Positions 28,227 to 37,933 of a stretch of 64,000 nucleotides of DNA are shown here, in pieces; positions within the stretch are counted from its first letter, which is position 1; every line of letters starts with the position of its first letter. The translations under genes and the position numbers were made by a program. The notes under the pieces are model-generated. The model was given only the letters and a program-made list of their open reading frames with translations, was not told the DNA's origin and ran no database searches. This DNA comes from Qipengyuania huizhouensis (GTDB lineage: Bacteria; Pseudomonadota; Alphaproteobacteria; Sphingomonadales; Sphingomonadaceae). The stretch covers positions 41,631-105,630 of the forward strand of contig NZ_JAIGNT010000007.1 of NCBI RefSeq assembly GCF_019711635.1, in the 5' to 3' direction.

Positions 28227-29092
28227 CCCACTTTGCCGAGCAGTGCATCGATGGCACTGCGCACTTCAGGCTCGTCGAGCGTCGGGGCATGTCCGGCATT
28301 CGGGACCACGACGATATCGGCGCCGGGGGCGCGGCGCTGCATTTCGGCCAGCGTCTCTTCGCTCAGGATCGTGGAAAGCGCGCCGCGGACGAGTACCAAC
28401 GGCTTTCCGGCCAATGCCTCGAAGCCGGGCCAGAGATCGGGCGGAACCGCATTTTCATCGGCCTCGTTGAAGGGATCGGCGATCTTCATATCGTAATCGA
28501 AGGCGATCCGGCCGTTGTTGCACAGCGTCATCGAACGCTTGGCCATCCTGATCCAGTCTTTCGTGTCGAAGGTGGGGTGCGAATCGCCATGGACCTCCTC
28601 GAGCGAACGTGCGGCATGCATCCATGTCGGAAAGCTGCCGCCCTTGCCGAGATAGGTCTTGATCTTGTCGATCCCCTGAGGGTCCACGACCGGGCCGATA
28701 TCGTTGATGACCGCTCCGGCAATCCGATCGGGCGTGAACTGGGCGATCAGCATGGTCATCAGACCTCCCATCGATGTTCCGATGGAAATGAAGCGCTTCA
28801 TTCGCTCCTGTTCGAACAACGCCATGACGTCCGCGATATAGGTCGGCACGGCGTAACTCGCGCTGTCTTCGGCATAGGCGCTTTGCCCGCGCCCGCGCAT
28901 ATCGGGCACGATGACCCGGTGCCCCAGCGTCGCAATATGCGGCGCCAGCGCATCGAAATCGCGGCTGTTCCGGGTGAGACCGTGCAGGCAGACGACCGGA
29001 ACCTTGCCTGTATCGTCGCCCGCATAATCGCGGAAATACAGCTCCAAACCGTCGGGGCTTTGCCAGCTGCGTTCGATGAATTCGCTATTCAT
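28223..29092 (-). CDS. Alpha/beta hydrolase
   Basis: 289 residues. The oxyanion region is VVCLHGLTRNSRDF, the nucleophile elbow is GTSMGG and the catalytic His is in NAGHAPTLDEPE. These match serine hydrolases of the alpha/beta fold; substrate unknown. The ATG at 29092 is chosen because the conserved fold starts right after it. Coupled to the downstream glycosyltransferase through an ATGA overlap; divergent from selO with a 59-bp gap. Confidence 0.88.
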   Translation of the reverse strand: MNSEFIERSWQSPDGLELYFRDYAGDDTGKVPVVCLHGLTRNSRDFDALAPHIATLGHRVIVPDMRGRGQSAYAEDSASYAVPTYIADVMALFEQERMKRFISIGTSMGGLMTMLIAQFTPDRIAGAVINDIGPVVDPQGIDKIKTYLGKGGSFPTWMHAARSLEEVHGDSHPTFDTKDWIRMAKRSMTLCNNGRIAFDYDMKIADPFNEADENAVPPDLWPGFEALAGKPLVLVRGALSTILSEETLAEMQRRAPGADIVVVPNAGHAPTLDEPEVRSAIDALLGKVG

Positions 29093-29151
29093 GATTGTTC
29101 CGGTAGCGCCACTGCGCGCAAATTTCGAGAGACGACTTGCATGGATGGTGC

Positions 29152-30573
29152 ATGACCCCCATCCCCTATGGCATGCCCAATCCCCCAGCACCTTCCGAAT
29201 ATCGCCCCGACACGCCGATTCTGGGGGTCGCGGACTGGCTGGCAGATCCGGTCCAGCCGGCCGATTTTCCCGAAACGCAGCTGCGCTTCCGCAATGATCG
29301 CTGGGCAAAGGCTGTAGGGCTTGCAGGTTTGTCCGACGCAGAATGGCTCAGCCATTTCGGGCGTTTCGAACCGCTTGAGGGCAATCTGCCCCAGCCGCTC
29401 GCGCTGCGGTACCACGGCCACCAGTTCCGCGTGTACAATCCGAAAATCGGTGACGGCCGCGGCTTTCTTTTTGCGCAGCTACGCGACGGCGAAGGCCGTT
29501 TGCTCGATCTCGGCACCAAGGGATCGGGCCAGACCCCCTGGAGTCGGGCAGGAGACGGTCGGCTTACTCTAAAGGGCAGTGTGCGCGAGATCCTCGCCAC
29601 CGAAATGCTCGAAGCACTGGGCGTCAATACTTCCAAGACCTTCAGCATCGTGGAAACGGGTGAGGAATTGGTCCGCGGGGACGAGCCTTCGCCCACCCGT
29701 TCCGCAGTGATGACACGGCTCAGTCACGGCCATATCCGCATCGGTAGCTTCCAGCGCCTGCTCGCGCTCGAAGAAAAGGCGCATATGGAACAACTGGTCG
29801 ACTATTGCCTCACCCAGTTCCCCGGCCCTCCTCCGCCGGAGGACGCACCTGGACGTAACGAACCGGCCGTGAAGTTGATGCATCTGGTCGTCGAACGCCT
29901 CGCCGACCTTGCGGCAAGCTGGATGGTAGCAGGCTTCGTCCACGGCGTCCTGAACACGGACAATATGAACATCACGGGCGAAAGCTTCGACTACGGCCCC
30001 TGGCGGTTCCTGCCCAGATGGGAGCCGGGATTCACCGCCGCCTATTTCGATCACGCGGGGCTATACGCCTTCGGACGCCAGCCGGAGGCACTGCATTGGA
30101 ACTGCGGCCAATTCGCGATTGCACTGCGGCTGATCGCCGATGCGCCGCCGCTGATTGCCGCGATGGAACGCTTCGGGTCTCTTTACATGGAAGCCGTTGC
30201 GCGGCGGTGGTGCTGGCGGCTCGGTATCGAAAGCAAGGGACTCGAAGTAGACAGCAAGCTTGTCGGGGCCTGCGAGGCATCGATGGCGGAGAGCGGCGAA
30301 CAACCGGACGCCTTCTTCTATCGCCATCGCGGCGGAAAGGATGGCGATGACGAACTCGGCGATCTGCTCTCCACCTATCGTGCGCTCGGTAGTAGCCATC
30401 CATACTGGTCGGAAGGCAACCCTGAAAGCTTGGTATTCGACGAGGTCGAGGAGATCTGGTCCGCGATCGACGAGCGCGATGACTGGCAACCGCTATATGA
30501 CAAAGTAGAGCGTCTGCGCCGCATGGGCGAGGCTCATGGGGTGGCTCCTGCCCCTGCAGCACACAGCGCCTAG
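29152..30573 (+). CDS. selO: Protein adenylyltransferase SelO
   Basis: 473 residues, the usual length of YdiU/SelO. The pseudokinase core is intact: DLGTKGSG and the Lys-Glu region LTLKGSVREILATEML, the flipped-ATP Arg in VMTRLSHGHIRIG, catalytic HGVLNTDNM and the metal Asp in FDYGPW. SelO transfers AMP from ATP to Ser/Thr/Tyr of target proteins and is linked to oxidative stress. The ATG at 29152 is preferred over a TTG 15 bp upstream. Confidence 0.94.
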   Translation: MTPIPYGMPNPPAPSEYRPDTPILGVADWLADPVQPADFPETQLRFRNDRWAKAVGLAGLSDAEWLSHFGRFEPLEGNLPQPLALRYHGHQFRVYNPKIGDGRGFLFAQLRDGEGRLLDLGTKGSGQTPWSRAGDGRLTLKGSVREILATEMLEALGVNTSKTFSIVETGEELVRGDEPSPTRSAVMTRLSHGHIRIGSFQRLLALEEKAHMEQLVDYCLTQFPGPPPPEDAPGRNEPAVKLMHLVVERLADLAASWMVAGFVHGVLNTDNMNITGESFDYGPWRFLPRWEPGFTAAYFDHAGLYAFGRQPEALHWNCGQFAIALRLIADAPPLIAAMERFGSLYMEAVARRWCWRLGIESKGLEVDSKLVGACEASMAESGEQPDAFFYRHRGGKDGDDELGDLLSTYRALGSSHPYWSEGNPESLVFDEVEEIWSAIDERDDWQPLYDKVERLRRMGEAHGVAPAPAAHSA

Positions 30574-30650
30574 ACTCAATTTGACGCGCCATGGCAGAAA
30601 GCACATAGGCCATTTCATCCAAGGCAACCGTTTCAAGGACAGGCTATTCA

Positions 30651-32099
30651 GTGTCGGACAAGATGATTTCCACCGAACCCGCCACAGGCAACCAGATCTG
30701 GCGCGGCAAGGTCGGCAATGTCGATGAAGTCCTTGAACGCGCGGTCGCCGCCAAACGTGGATGGGCCACTGAATCCGTCGCGCGGCGGATTGAATTCGTG
30801 CGCCGTTTTGCCAACCAGGTTCTCAAGCACGCCGAACCCTTCGCCGAACTGATCGCGCGCGAAACCGGAAAGCCCCTGTGGGAAGCTCGCACCGAGGTCG
30901 AAGCAGTCAAGAACAAGGTCGAGATTTCAATCACGGCCTATGCCGAACGGACGGGCCAGAAAAAACTCGACAGTGCACTGCAGGGCAGCGCCGCCCTGCG
31001 CCACAAGCCGCACGGTGTGATGGCGGTGCTTGGACCCTATAATTTTCCCGCGCACCTTCCCAATGGTCATATCGTCCCTGCACTCATCGCGGGCAACGTC
31101 GTGGTCTTCAAGCCGAGCGAGAAAACGCCTGCAGTGGGCGAATTCCTGACCAAGCTGTTCCATGAAGCAGAAGTACCGGAAGACGTGGTGCAATGCCTCC
31201 ACGGCGGCCCCGACGCCGGCAAGGCGCTCGTCGCGCATGATGCGGTCGACGGCGTTCTGTTCACCGGTTCGGCCCCGGCGGGCATCGCGATCAACAAGAA
31301 GCTCGCATCCAATCCAGCAAAGATCGTTGCGCTGGAAATGGGAGGGAACAATCCCATTGTCATGCTTGATACGCCAAAGATCGAGGATGCGGCCGTTACG
31401 ATTATTCAGTCGGCTTATACAACGGCCGGTCAACGCTGCACTGCTGCGCGTCGCCTTATCGTGCTGGACAGCGTATACGATGAGATTGTTCCCGCTGTAA
31501 AAAGGCTTGCCGAGCGTCTTCTGGTCGACGAACCGTTTGCCGAGCCGCAACCGTTCATGGGTACCGTGATCGACAATGCAACCGCCGAAATGCTGATGGA
31601 AAGCCAGGAGGCTCTGCTATCGCACGGCGGAGAAGCGATCCTGGGCATGACCCGTCCACAGGGAAAATTGCCTTTCCTCACGCCCGGCATCGTCGAAGTG
31701 ACCGCAATCGACGAACGGCCGGACGTCGAATTGTTCGGCCCGTTGCTGCAGGTAATCCGGGTGAAGGATTTCGACGAAGCGATCGCCGAAGCCAATAATA
31801 CGCGTTACGGCCTATCGGCCTCGCTGGTCGGCGGTAAACCCGAAGATTTCGAACGCTTCTGGAGCGAAACCCGTGCCGGGATAGTCAACTGGAACCGTCC
31901 GACCAACGGCGCTTCCTCTGCCGCGCCCTTTGGTGGGATCGGCCTTTCCGGCAACCACCGCCCTGCGGCCTATTATGCTGCGGATTATTGCGCTTATCCG
32001 GTCGCAAGCACAGAGATGGATCAGCCGCGCGCCAGTATCGGCGTTGGCCTGAAAGACGCCAGCAAGCCCATTCGCAAGACCAAGGACGCGCATAAATAA
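30651..32099 (+). CDS. astD: Succinylglutamate-semialdehyde dehydrogenase (AstD-like)
   Basis: 482 residues of the NAD-dependent aldehyde dehydrogenase superfamily. Catalytic Cys lies in TTAGQRCTAARR and the general base Glu in ALEMGGNNP. Blocks such as LRHKPHGVMAVLGPYNFP and HLPNGHIVPALIAGN match AstD closely. AstD oxidises succinylglutamate semialdehyde in arginine degradation. No other ast gene is in the window. The start is GTG at 30651; ATG at 30663 is a possible alternative. Confidence 0.87.
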   Translation: MSDKMISTEPATGNQIWRGKVGNVDEVLERAVAAKRGWATESVARRIEFVRRFANQVLKHAEPFAELIARETGKPLWEARTEVEAVKNKVEISITAYAERTGQKKLDSALQGSAALRHKPHGVMAVLGPYNFPAHLPNGHIVPALIAGNVVVFKPSEKTPAVGEFLTKLFHEAEVPEDVVQCLHGGPDAGKALVAHDAVDGVLFTGSAPAGIAINKKLASNPAKIVALEMGGNNPIVMLDTPKIEDAAVTIIQSAYTTAGQRCTAARRLIVLDSVYDEIVPAVKRLAERLLVDEPFAEPQPFMGTVIDNATAEMLMESQEALLSHGGEAILGMTRPQGKLPFLTPGIVEVTAIDERPDVELFGPLLQVIRVKDFDEAIAEANNTRYGLSASLVGGKPEDFERFWSETRAGIVNWNRPTNGASSAAPFGGIGLSGNHRPAAYYAADYCAYPVASTEMDQPRASIGVGLKDASKPIRKTKDAHK

Positions 32100-32163
32100 A
32101 GGGCGCCGCCGGTTCCTCTTATATTAAGGATACCGACGACGCCCACAACGACCCGAAGGCCGC

Positions 32164-32193
32164 CTTCGAACTGCGGGTGGGCGCAGTTCGAAG
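32164..32193. terminator. Perfect 12-bp inverted repeat between convergent genes
   Basis: CTTCGAACTGCG / CGCAGTTCGAAG with a 6-nt loop GGTGGG, between the ends of astD and the glycine-zipper gene. No T-run on either side. An imperfect stem also occurs at about 32101-32144. Probably a bidirectional terminator or 3'-end structure. Confidence 0.5.
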
Positions 32194-32200
32194 ATCGTAA

Positions 32201-32668
32201 TTATCCGCAGCGCGTGCTGGAACGATCGATTGACCGACCCAGGAGTGCGCCGGCTGCTCCGCCAAGGATGGCACCGAGCGTCCGATCACCACCACGGCCG
32301 GCTACTTCGTGGCCAAGCAATGCACCCACCCCGGCTCCGACCAGCAGGCCGGTAGTGCCATCATCCTTGCGGCAATAGTAACGGTTGTCGCGGCCGCGCC
32401 AGATACGGGTGTCGCGGCGCACTGGCTGCCCCCAATCACGCGAGTAGCCTTGATAATAACCGCGCTGACGATCACGCCCGTAGTATTGGCGCTTGTTATG
32501 ACGCTTGCGCCCATGCTCGAAGACCGTTCCGCTGGCGATATCGATATATCCCTGTGGCGCCGCGCTTGCAGGCGCGACATTGGAAGGCACGGCAGCGGAA
32601 GCCGGCATTGCCAAGCTTAGACCGGCTGCTGCGAAAGCTAGTGATAGAGCTTTTGTAATTTTTGGCAT
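32201..32668 (-). CDS. Glycine-zipper 2TM domain protein, exported
   Basis: 155 residues. A signal peptide ends near AMPASA, a basic Tyr/Arg/Gln-rich middle follows (RQYYGRDRQRGYYQGYSRD), and the C terminus is a glycine zipper (LLVGAGVGALLGHEVAGRGG and LGAILGGAAGALLGRSID). This class (RcnB/Rick_17kDa-like) sits in the cell envelope; function unknown. Codon 1 is taken at 32668, where the signal peptide starts. Confidence 0.82.
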   Translation of the reverse strand: MPKITKALSLAFAAAGLSLAMPASAAVPSNVAPASAAPQGYIDIASGTVFEHGRKRHNKRQYYGRDRQRGYYQGYSRDWGQPVRRDTRIWRGRDNRYYCRKDDGTTGLLVGAGVGALLGHEVAGRGGDRTLGAILGGAAGALLGRSIDRSSTRCG

Positions 32669-32849
32669 GGCGCTCGTCCTTTGGTCGTTTTCGACTCGCT
32701 GGTTGCTGATGCCGTTCATCAATAACGATGGTTTTCTGAACCAATTGCAACCGAAGCGTCAGATTTGAGATAATCGACCAGCCGTGCAGAGCTGATGGAC
32801 GAAATGAGGCTTGCAGGCCCTTACAGGCCCACCTAGGCGCTCGGAGTTC

Positions 32850-33752
32850 ATGGAAACGACAGGAACCGAACACCCGAAGACGGGTCTCTGGGCAGCCGTT
32901 GGCGCCTATCTGATCTGGGGGTTTTTGCCGCTCTACCTGATTCTGGTGCGCAGCGTTCCGGCGATGGAATTCGTCGGCTGGCGGATTGTCTGGACTCTGC
33001 CGCTGTGCCTGGTGATCGTGACCGTGCGCAAGCAGTTGCCGCAATTGCGTGCGGCATTGGCCAATCGCAGGACGATGGGTTGGCTCTTCATCTCGGCCAC
33101 CCTCATTGCGGTGAACTGGATCGTCTATGTATGGGCGATCCAGAGCAATTACGTCTATGCTGCGAGCCTCGGTTACTACATCAACCCGCTGATCAATGTC
33201 CTGCTCGGCACCCTGCTTTTGAAAGAGAAGCTTTCGCGTTTCCAATGGGCGGCCGTTGCGCTTGCAGCGATCGGCGTATCGTTGCTCCTTGGCGGCGCTC
33301 TGACCACGCTCTGGATCAGCCTTACACTGGCATTGAGCTTCGGAACCTACGGTCTCATACGCAAGCAGGTGGATGTAGGCGCCCTGCCCGGCCTGACCAT
33401 CGAATCCCTATTGCTGCTGGTCCCCGCCTCCGGCGTGATCTGGTTCTACTCGGGCACACCTGGAGGTTCGTCATTCGCCCAGTCGACCGAGCTTAGCCTC
33501 GCGATCATGCTGGGCGGTGTACTCACGGCGATACCGCTGCTTATGTTCGCCATCGCCGCCAAACGACTTCCTTATTCGACGCTCGGTTTTATTCAGTTCC
33601 TCGCTCCGAGCATCGTCTTCGTTCTCGGACTGACCGTCTTCGGCGAGGAATTGAAACCCGTCCAGGCCGCATGCTTTGCCTGTATCTGGGCAGCGGCGGC
33701 GATCTTCGTGTGGGATCTGTGGTCGCGCTCTAGGAAGCCAGCCGCCATTTGA
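32850..33752 (+). CDS. rarD: EamA family transporter RarD
   Basis: 300 residues with ten predicted membrane helices. The blocks [37 protein letters not shown] and [16 protein letters not shown] [17 protein letters not shown] are diagnostic of RarD in the drug/metabolite transporter superfamily. Its substrate is not established. The ATG at 32850 has GGAG 4 nt upstream. Its last 23 bp overlap the end of convergent pyrC. Confidence 0.92.
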   Translation: METTGTEHPKTGLWAAVGAYLIWGFLPLYLILVRSVPAMEFVGWRIVWTLPLCLVIVTVRKQLPQLRAALANRRTMGWLFISATLIAVNWIVYVWAIQSNYVYAASLGYYINPLINVLLGTLLLKEKLSRFQWAAVALAAIGVSLLLGGALTTLWISLTLALSFGTYGLIRKQVDVGALPGLTIESLLLLVPASGVIWFYSGTPGGSSFAQSTELSLAIMLGGVLTAIPLLMFAIAAKRLPYSTLGFIQFLAPSIVFVLGLTVFGEELKPVQAACFACIWAAAAIFVWDLWSRSRKPAAI

Positions 33753-34776
33753 GTGTTTCGCCCGCGTGGAAGGGCACGATGGCTGCTTCTCCGCCTTCCA
33801 CTTCGGAAGGAACTTCGACCGGCCTTTTTTCCAGCGTGATGCGCGCCTCGTTCACCGGCAAGCCATAGAATGCGGGACCATTGAGGCTGGCAAATCCCTC
33901 GAATTGCTCGAGCGCATCTTCCTCGTCGAAGACCGTGACGTAGCTTTCGAGAGCGAAGGGTGCGTTGAAAATGCCCGCGCAGCCGCAGTCACTTTCCTTG
34001 GCGTAACGATGGTGCGGCGCGCTGTCCGTCCCGAGGAAGTATTTCGCCGAGCCGCTCGTCGCCGCCTTGCGCAGCGCCAGGCGGTGTTCCTCGCGCTTGG
34101 CAACCGGCAGGCAGAACATGTGCGGGCGGATACCGCCGACGAGGATCGCGTTGCGGTTGATGTGCAGATGCTGGAGCGTGATCGTCGCCCCGACCCTTGG
34201 CCCGGAAGCATCGACGAACTGCACTGCCTGTTTCGTGGTGATATGCTCGAAGATAACCTTCAACTCGGGCAAACGCTCGACAAGGGGGGCGAGGACTTGG
34301 TCGATGAATACCGCCTCGCGATCGAAGATATCGATTTCAGCGTGGGTAACCTCGCCGTGAACGCATAGCGGCATTCCGATCTGCGCCATGCGCTCGAGAA
34401 CGCCAGATATATTTGCAACGTCTGTCACGCCATAAGCGGAATTGGTCGTCGCCCCCGCAGGATAGAGCTTCGCCGCTGTAAGCACGCCATCGGCGAAGCC
34501 CGCGGCCAGATCATCGGCATCGGTTTCGTCCGTGAGATAGGCGGTCATCAGCGGAGTGAAATCCAGCTCTTCGGGCACGGCCTCGAGAATCCGAGCGCGA
34601 TAGGCGGATGCAAGCGCGCTTGTAGTCACCGGCGGGGCGAGGTTCGGCATTACGATGGCGCGTGCGAACTGGCGCGCGGTATGCGGCACGACTGCGCGCA
34701 TCGTGTCACCGTCTCGGAAATGGAGATGCCAGTCGTCGGGGCGGCGGATCGTCAGCGATTCGGTGGCGGTACTCAT
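33730..34776 (-). CDS. pyrC: Dihydroorotase PyrC
   Basis: 348 residues, class II dihydroorotase. Zinc ligands are all visible: H17 and H19 (WHLHF), the carboxylated Lys103 (AAKLYPAG), H140 (CVHGE), H178 (FEHITT) and Asp251 (GTDSAPH). It cyclises carbamoyl-aspartate to dihydroorotate in pyrimidine synthesis. Divergent from ygfZ (39-bp gap). A second pyrimidine gene, pyrE, lies 18 kb away. Confidence 0.96.
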   Translation of the reverse strand: MSTATESLTIRRPDDWHLHFRDGDTMRAVVPHTARQFARAIVMPNLAPPVTTSALASAYRARILEAVPEELDFTPLMTAYLTDETDADDLAAGFADGVLTAAKLYPAGATTNSAYGVTDVANISGVLERMAQIGMPLCVHGEVTHAEIDIFDREAVFIDQVLAPLVERLPELKVIFEHITTKQAVQFVDASGPRVGATITLQHLHINRNAILVGGIRPHMFCLPVAKREEHRLALRKAATSGSAKYFLGTDSAPHHRYAKESDCGCAGIFNAPFALESYVTVFDEEDALEQFEGFASLNGPAFYGLPVNEARITLEKRPVEVPSEVEGGEAAIVPFHAGETLKWRLAS

Positions 34777-34815
34777 GGCGGTTGCCTATGGCGGCAGGCA
34801 GCCTATCTGTCACCC

Positions 34816-35556
34816 ATGACAGCTACCCGCCTGACCAACCGCGCGGTCATCCGCCTCTCCTCGCAGGACGATAGCGAAAGCGTCGCCGATTTTCTCCAGG
34901 GACTGCTGACCAACGATGTGAAGCAGAAACTGCCGGTCTATGCCGGCTTGCTGACTCCGCAGGGCAAGGCGCTGTTCGACATGATCGTCTGGCCCGCAGG
35001 CAACGGTCAACTCCTGCTCGACTGCGAAGCGGAGTTTGCCGAGGAACTGGTCAAGCGCCTCTCGCTCTATCGACTGCGCCGGAAAATCGACATTGCGGTG
35101 GACGAAAATGTCGGTGTGCACTGGGAGAAGCATGGTGGCGACGGCGGCGCGCCCGATCCGCGGCTCGCTGCAATGGGCCAGCGCTGGCTTGCCCCCGTGT
35201 CCGATGGCGACAAGGCGATAGATGATGCGTATATCGCCCACCGCCTATCGCTCGGCGTACCCGAAGGTCGTGCCGAACTGGGTGACATATTGTGGCTCGA
35301 GACCAATGCCGTCGAGCTACACGGCGTCACTTTCGACAAGGGTTGCTATATCGGGCAGGAAAACACTGCGCGGATGAATTGGCGCAGCAAGGTCAACCGG
35401 CGGCTGGTGGTGGTGCCGTTCGACATGTCGGAAGAGAAACGCCGCAATATCGGCTATCCCGATCTTGGCTTCGCCGTCGATCACTTGCGTGTGAGCGACA
35501 TCGATCCGCTGATCGCTCCCGACTGGATGCGTTCGGGCCTGGTACCTAAAGAATAG
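34816..35556 (+). CDS. ygfZ: YgfZ/GcvT-like folate-binding protein
   Basis: 246 residues with the YgfZ signature FDKGCYIGQE (K-G-C-Y-x-G-Q-E) and the preceding LWLETNAVELHGV. YgfZ uses folate to help assemble or repair iron-sulfur clusters, for example in MiaB-type enzymes. The ATG at 34816 is used; the longer open frame upstream overlaps the divergent pyrC start. Its end overlaps the TetR gene end by 11 bp. Confidence 0.9.
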   Translation: MTATRLTNRAVIRLSSQDDSESVADFLQGLLTNDVKQKLPVYAGLLTPQGKALFDMIVWPAGNGQLLLDCEAEFAEELVKRLSLYRLRRKIDIAVDENVGVHWEKHGGDGGAPDPRLAAMGQRWLAPVSDGDKAIDDAYIAHRLSLGVPEGRAELGDILWLETNAVELHGVTFDKGCYIGQENTARMNWRSKVNRRLVVVPFDMSEEKRRNIGYPDLGFAVDHLRVSDIDPLIAPDWMRSGLVPKE

Positions 35557-36139
35557 TCGTTTCGAGCGAGCGGACCAGCATCCGCTCCGCCCGGTCTCGC
35601 GCAGCGGTTTCAGGGAGGCCCAGCGAGCGAGCGAGCGCTGATCCGATCAGCGCATCGCCCATTGCCATCAGCACGAGTGCCAGCGTTTCCTCATGGACCT
35701 GGGTCGCGTTGCCCGAATGCGCGGCTTCCTCAGGCGCTATCTCGTCAACCAGTGCATGGATCGTTTCGACGATAGGGGTCAATGCATCTTCATTGCCGGT
35801 CAGGATCATCCAGCTGGCGAGCGCGCCTGCACCTTCCTTGTCGAAAGCATCGAATGCGAGATCCACGACTTCGCGCGGGTGGCCAAGGCCGGCCCGGCTG
35901 GCACGCACGGCATCGGCAATGGTGGAGCAGACAGCCTGAGCCAGATGGCCCGCGAGCTCTTTCTGCAATCCGGCAGCCGAACCGAAATGGTGCAACAGAT
36001 TGGCATGGGTACGTCCGATCCGGCCCGCCACGGCCTTGAGCGTAACCGATTGCGGCCCGGTCTCGATCAGCAGGCTGCGCGCCGCTTCGAGTGCGGCGAG
36101 ACGGGATTCTTCTGGAGATAGACGTTTGCGGGTTGCCAT
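35546..36139 (-). CDS. TetR family transcriptional regulator
   Basis: 197 residues. N-terminal helix-turn-helix (LKAVAGRIGRTHANLLHHFGS) and an all-alpha ligand-binding domain. The ATG at 36139 is preferred to a GTG two codons upstream. The gene is divergent from the PF10118 gene and a perfect palindrome lies 29 bp upstream of its start, consistent with autoregulation. Ligand unknown. Confidence 0.9.
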   Translation of the reverse strand: MATRKRLSPEESRLAALEAARSLLIETGPQSVTLKAVAGRIGRTHANLLHHFGSAAGLQKELAGHLAQAVCSTIADAVRASRAGLGHPREVVDLAFDAFDKEGAGALASWMILTGNEDALTPIVETIHALVDEIAPEEAAHSGNATQVHEETLALVLMAMGDALIGSALARSLGLPETAARDRAERMLVRSLETTIL

Positions 36140-36167
36140 GGCCACATAGCGTTATCGTATCGACCGT

Positions 36168-36184
36168 TTAACGCAAGGCGTTAA
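36168..36184. promoter_or_regulatory. Perfect palindrome, probable TetR operator
   Basis: TTAACGC-AAG-GCGTTAA, a 7-bp perfect inverted repeat with a 3-bp centre, in the 115-bp region between the divergent TetR and PF10118 genes. Size and symmetry fit a TetR dimer site. Confidence 0.7.
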
Positions 36185-36195
36185 GCTCACGTTAT

Positions 36196-36236
36196 TGACA
36201 TGAATGTAAGTAACAACTACTGACATCAATGTAAGT
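36196..36236. promoter_or_regulatory. Two direct repeats upstream of the PF10118 gene
   Basis: TGACATGAATGTAAGT at 36196-36211 and TGACATCAATGTAAGT at 36221-36236, differing at one base and spaced 25 bp start to start. Each contains a small palindrome ACAT-nA-ATGT. The second copy ends 18 bp before the ATG. They could be a second kind of operator bound side by side. Confidence 0.65.
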
Positions 36237-36254
36237 TAACCCGGAGCCGTCCCG

Positions 36255-37133
36255 ATGAACGCCCCCGCGCATTTCGATCACTCACAAACCAAATCTACGC
36301 CCACTCCGGGAGACCTCACGATCACCGTTCGTGACGAGCGCTTCAATCGCGCCACTACCCCGCGTCGCTGGTGGGCGGGCGAGCCATTCGGCACAGCCTG
36401 GCACAATGCCCTGTCTGCCACCTTCCCGCGTGGCGAAGCCTTCTTCATCGAAGCCGTAAAGGCGCATCGCGACGGCGCCGATCCGCAGCTTGCGGCAGAG
36501 ATCCGCGCTTTCGTAAAGCAGGAAATCAATCACACCCGCGAACATATCGCCTTCAACCGTCTCGCCGAGGATCATGGCTATGACATCAAGGCGATCGACA
36601 GGCGGGTGGAGCAAATGCTCGCCCTGACCAAGGATCGCCCGGTCATCGTGAACCTCGCCGCAACCATGGCGCTCGAACATTACACCGCCATGATGGCGAG
36701 CGAGTTCTTGGCCAATCCGCAGCATTTCGAGGATGCCGATCCGGAAGTACGCGCGATGTGGGAATGGCATGCGATCGAAGAGATCGAACACAAGGGCGTC
36801 GCTTTCGACACCTGGAACCATGCCACGAAGGACTGGTCGAAGTGGCGGCGCTGGAAGCTGCGCAGCCTGATGATGCTGATCGTCACCTTCAACTTTTTCC
36901 GCAACCGCTGGATCGATACACTCGAACTGCTCGCTCAGGACGGGATCAAAGGCGGAAAGGCCAAATGGGGTCTGCTCAAATACCTTTTGGTCAGCCCGGG
37001 CGTGGTGCGCCGGATCTTCCCCGCATGGCTCGCCTACTTCAAGCCCGGCTTCCACCCATGGGATCACGACGACCGTGAATTGATCGGCAAGTACGAAGGC
37101 GAATTCGAAGCCGCTCTCATCCCGGCAGAATAA
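36255..37133 (+). CDS. Predicted metal-dependent hydrolase (PF10118-like)
   Basis: 292 residues. His/Glu motifs resemble a ferritin-like or hydrolase metal site: KQEINHTREHIAFN, ALEHYTAMMASEF and WHAIEEIEHKGVAFD. This pattern is typical of the uncharacterised PF10118 family. Central hydrophobic stretch SLMMLIVTFNFF may be membrane-associated. Function unknown; it is controlled from a shared region with a TetR gene, and repression by that TetR is the simplest model. A strong terminator follows. Confidence 0.82.
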   Translation: MNAPAHFDHSQTKSTPTPGDLTITVRDERFNRATTPRRWWAGEPFGTAWHNALSATFPRGEAFFIEAVKAHRDGADPQLAAEIRAFVKQEINHTREHIAFNRLAEDHGYDIKAIDRRVEQMLALTKDRPVIVNLAATMALEHYTAMMASEFLANPQHFEDADPEVRAMWEWHAIEEIEHKGVAFDTWNHATKDWSKWRRWKLRSLMMLIVTFNFFRNRWIDTLELLAQDGIKGGKAKWGLLKYLLVSPGVVRRIFPAWLAYFKPGFHPWDHDDRELIGKYEGEFEAALIPAE

Positions 37134-37159
37134 TTTCGCGCGCCTCGCCAGAGAAACAA

Positions 37160-37189
37160 GGGCCCCGCGATTATTTGCGGGGCCCTTTT
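37160..37189 (+). terminator. Rho-independent terminator
   Basis: Perfect 9-bp stem GGGCCCCGC / GCGGGGCCC, 8-nt loop and TTTT, 26 bp after the PF10118 gene. The opposite side is CTTGTTTC on the minus strand, so it may also serve the convergent GNAT gene. Confidence 0.9.
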
Positions 37190-37729
37190 CTATGCCGCCT
37201 GGAGCGGAGCGGCGATCTCGTCGCCTAAATCGATGCGATAGAGCATGCATTGAGCCTCTTCGCCGCGTCCGCAGCTATGCCGCAGCGCGACCTTGCCGGT
37301 GGGCCGGAAGCCTAGTTTACGAAGCACCCGGCCAGATGCCGGATTGTCCGTGAAATGGCCCGCGCTCAGGCTGTTGTGGCCGAGCAGACGCGCGATCTCC
37401 ATAACCCCGCGCGCCGCTTCGGTGGCATATCCCTGCCCCCAGAATGGCCGGGCGATCCAGTAACCGAGCTCTGTGCCGTCCACTCCGGGATCGATTCCGA
37501 TGCAACCGATTAGGTCAGAACCAGCGGCTGTCGGACGGGTAATCAGGAACACCGGATGGCGCGGATCGTGATCGCGCTGGACGAAGCTTCGGGCATGTTC
37601 GGGAAGATAGGGCCAGGGCGCCGAGGCGAGATTGCGAACGACTCCCTGATCGGCGATTACGCCAAACAGCGCTTCGGCATCTTCGGGCCAGGCAGGCCGC
37701 AGCAGCAACCTGTTCGTAACATGGAACAT
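37190..37729 (-). CDS. GNAT family N-acetyltransferase (RimJ/RimL-like)
   Basis: 179 residues. Starts with the typical TNRLLLRPAWPEDAEALF, has ELGYWIARPFWGQGYATEAARGV (acetyl-CoA P-loop region) and ends with SGRVLRKLGFRPTGK. It probably acetylates an amine on a protein N terminus or small molecule. The ATG at 37729 has GGAG 7 nt upstream; ATG at 37735 would leave only 1-2 nt. Confidence 0.87.
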   Translation of the reverse strand: MFHVTNRLLLRPAWPEDAEALFGVIADQGVVRNLASAPWPYLPEHARSFVQRDHDPRHPVFLITRPTAAGSDLIGCIGIDPGVDGTELGYWIARPFWGQGYATEAARGVMEIARLLGHNSLSAGHFTDNPASGRVLRKLGFRPTGKVALRHSCGRGEEAQCMLYRIDLGDEIAAPLQAA

Positions 37730-37833
37730 CGGCATTCTCCCCGTGAGATCCACGCTCCGGGCTCCTAGGCCGGACGCGTGACAATTGCGTGGCGGCGATA
37801 CAAAGTTTCGCCGAATGGAGAGGGAGAAACGAC

Positions 37834-37866
37834 AAGAGGGAGACGGGTCGGCCCCATCTCCCTCTT
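37834..37866 (-). terminator. Hairpin downstream of rpmA
   Basis: 10-bp perfect stem AAGAGGGAGA / TCTCCCTCTT around a 13-nt loop. On the minus strand it is followed by GTCGTTTCTC, only moderately T-rich. Probably ends the rplU-rpmA transcript. Confidence 0.55.
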
Positions 37867-37933
37867 CGTCTGCCGGATCGTTAGCCCGGCTGGGACCGTC
37901 CCGTCTGGACGATCCCGTTATCGGAGCGTCCTG

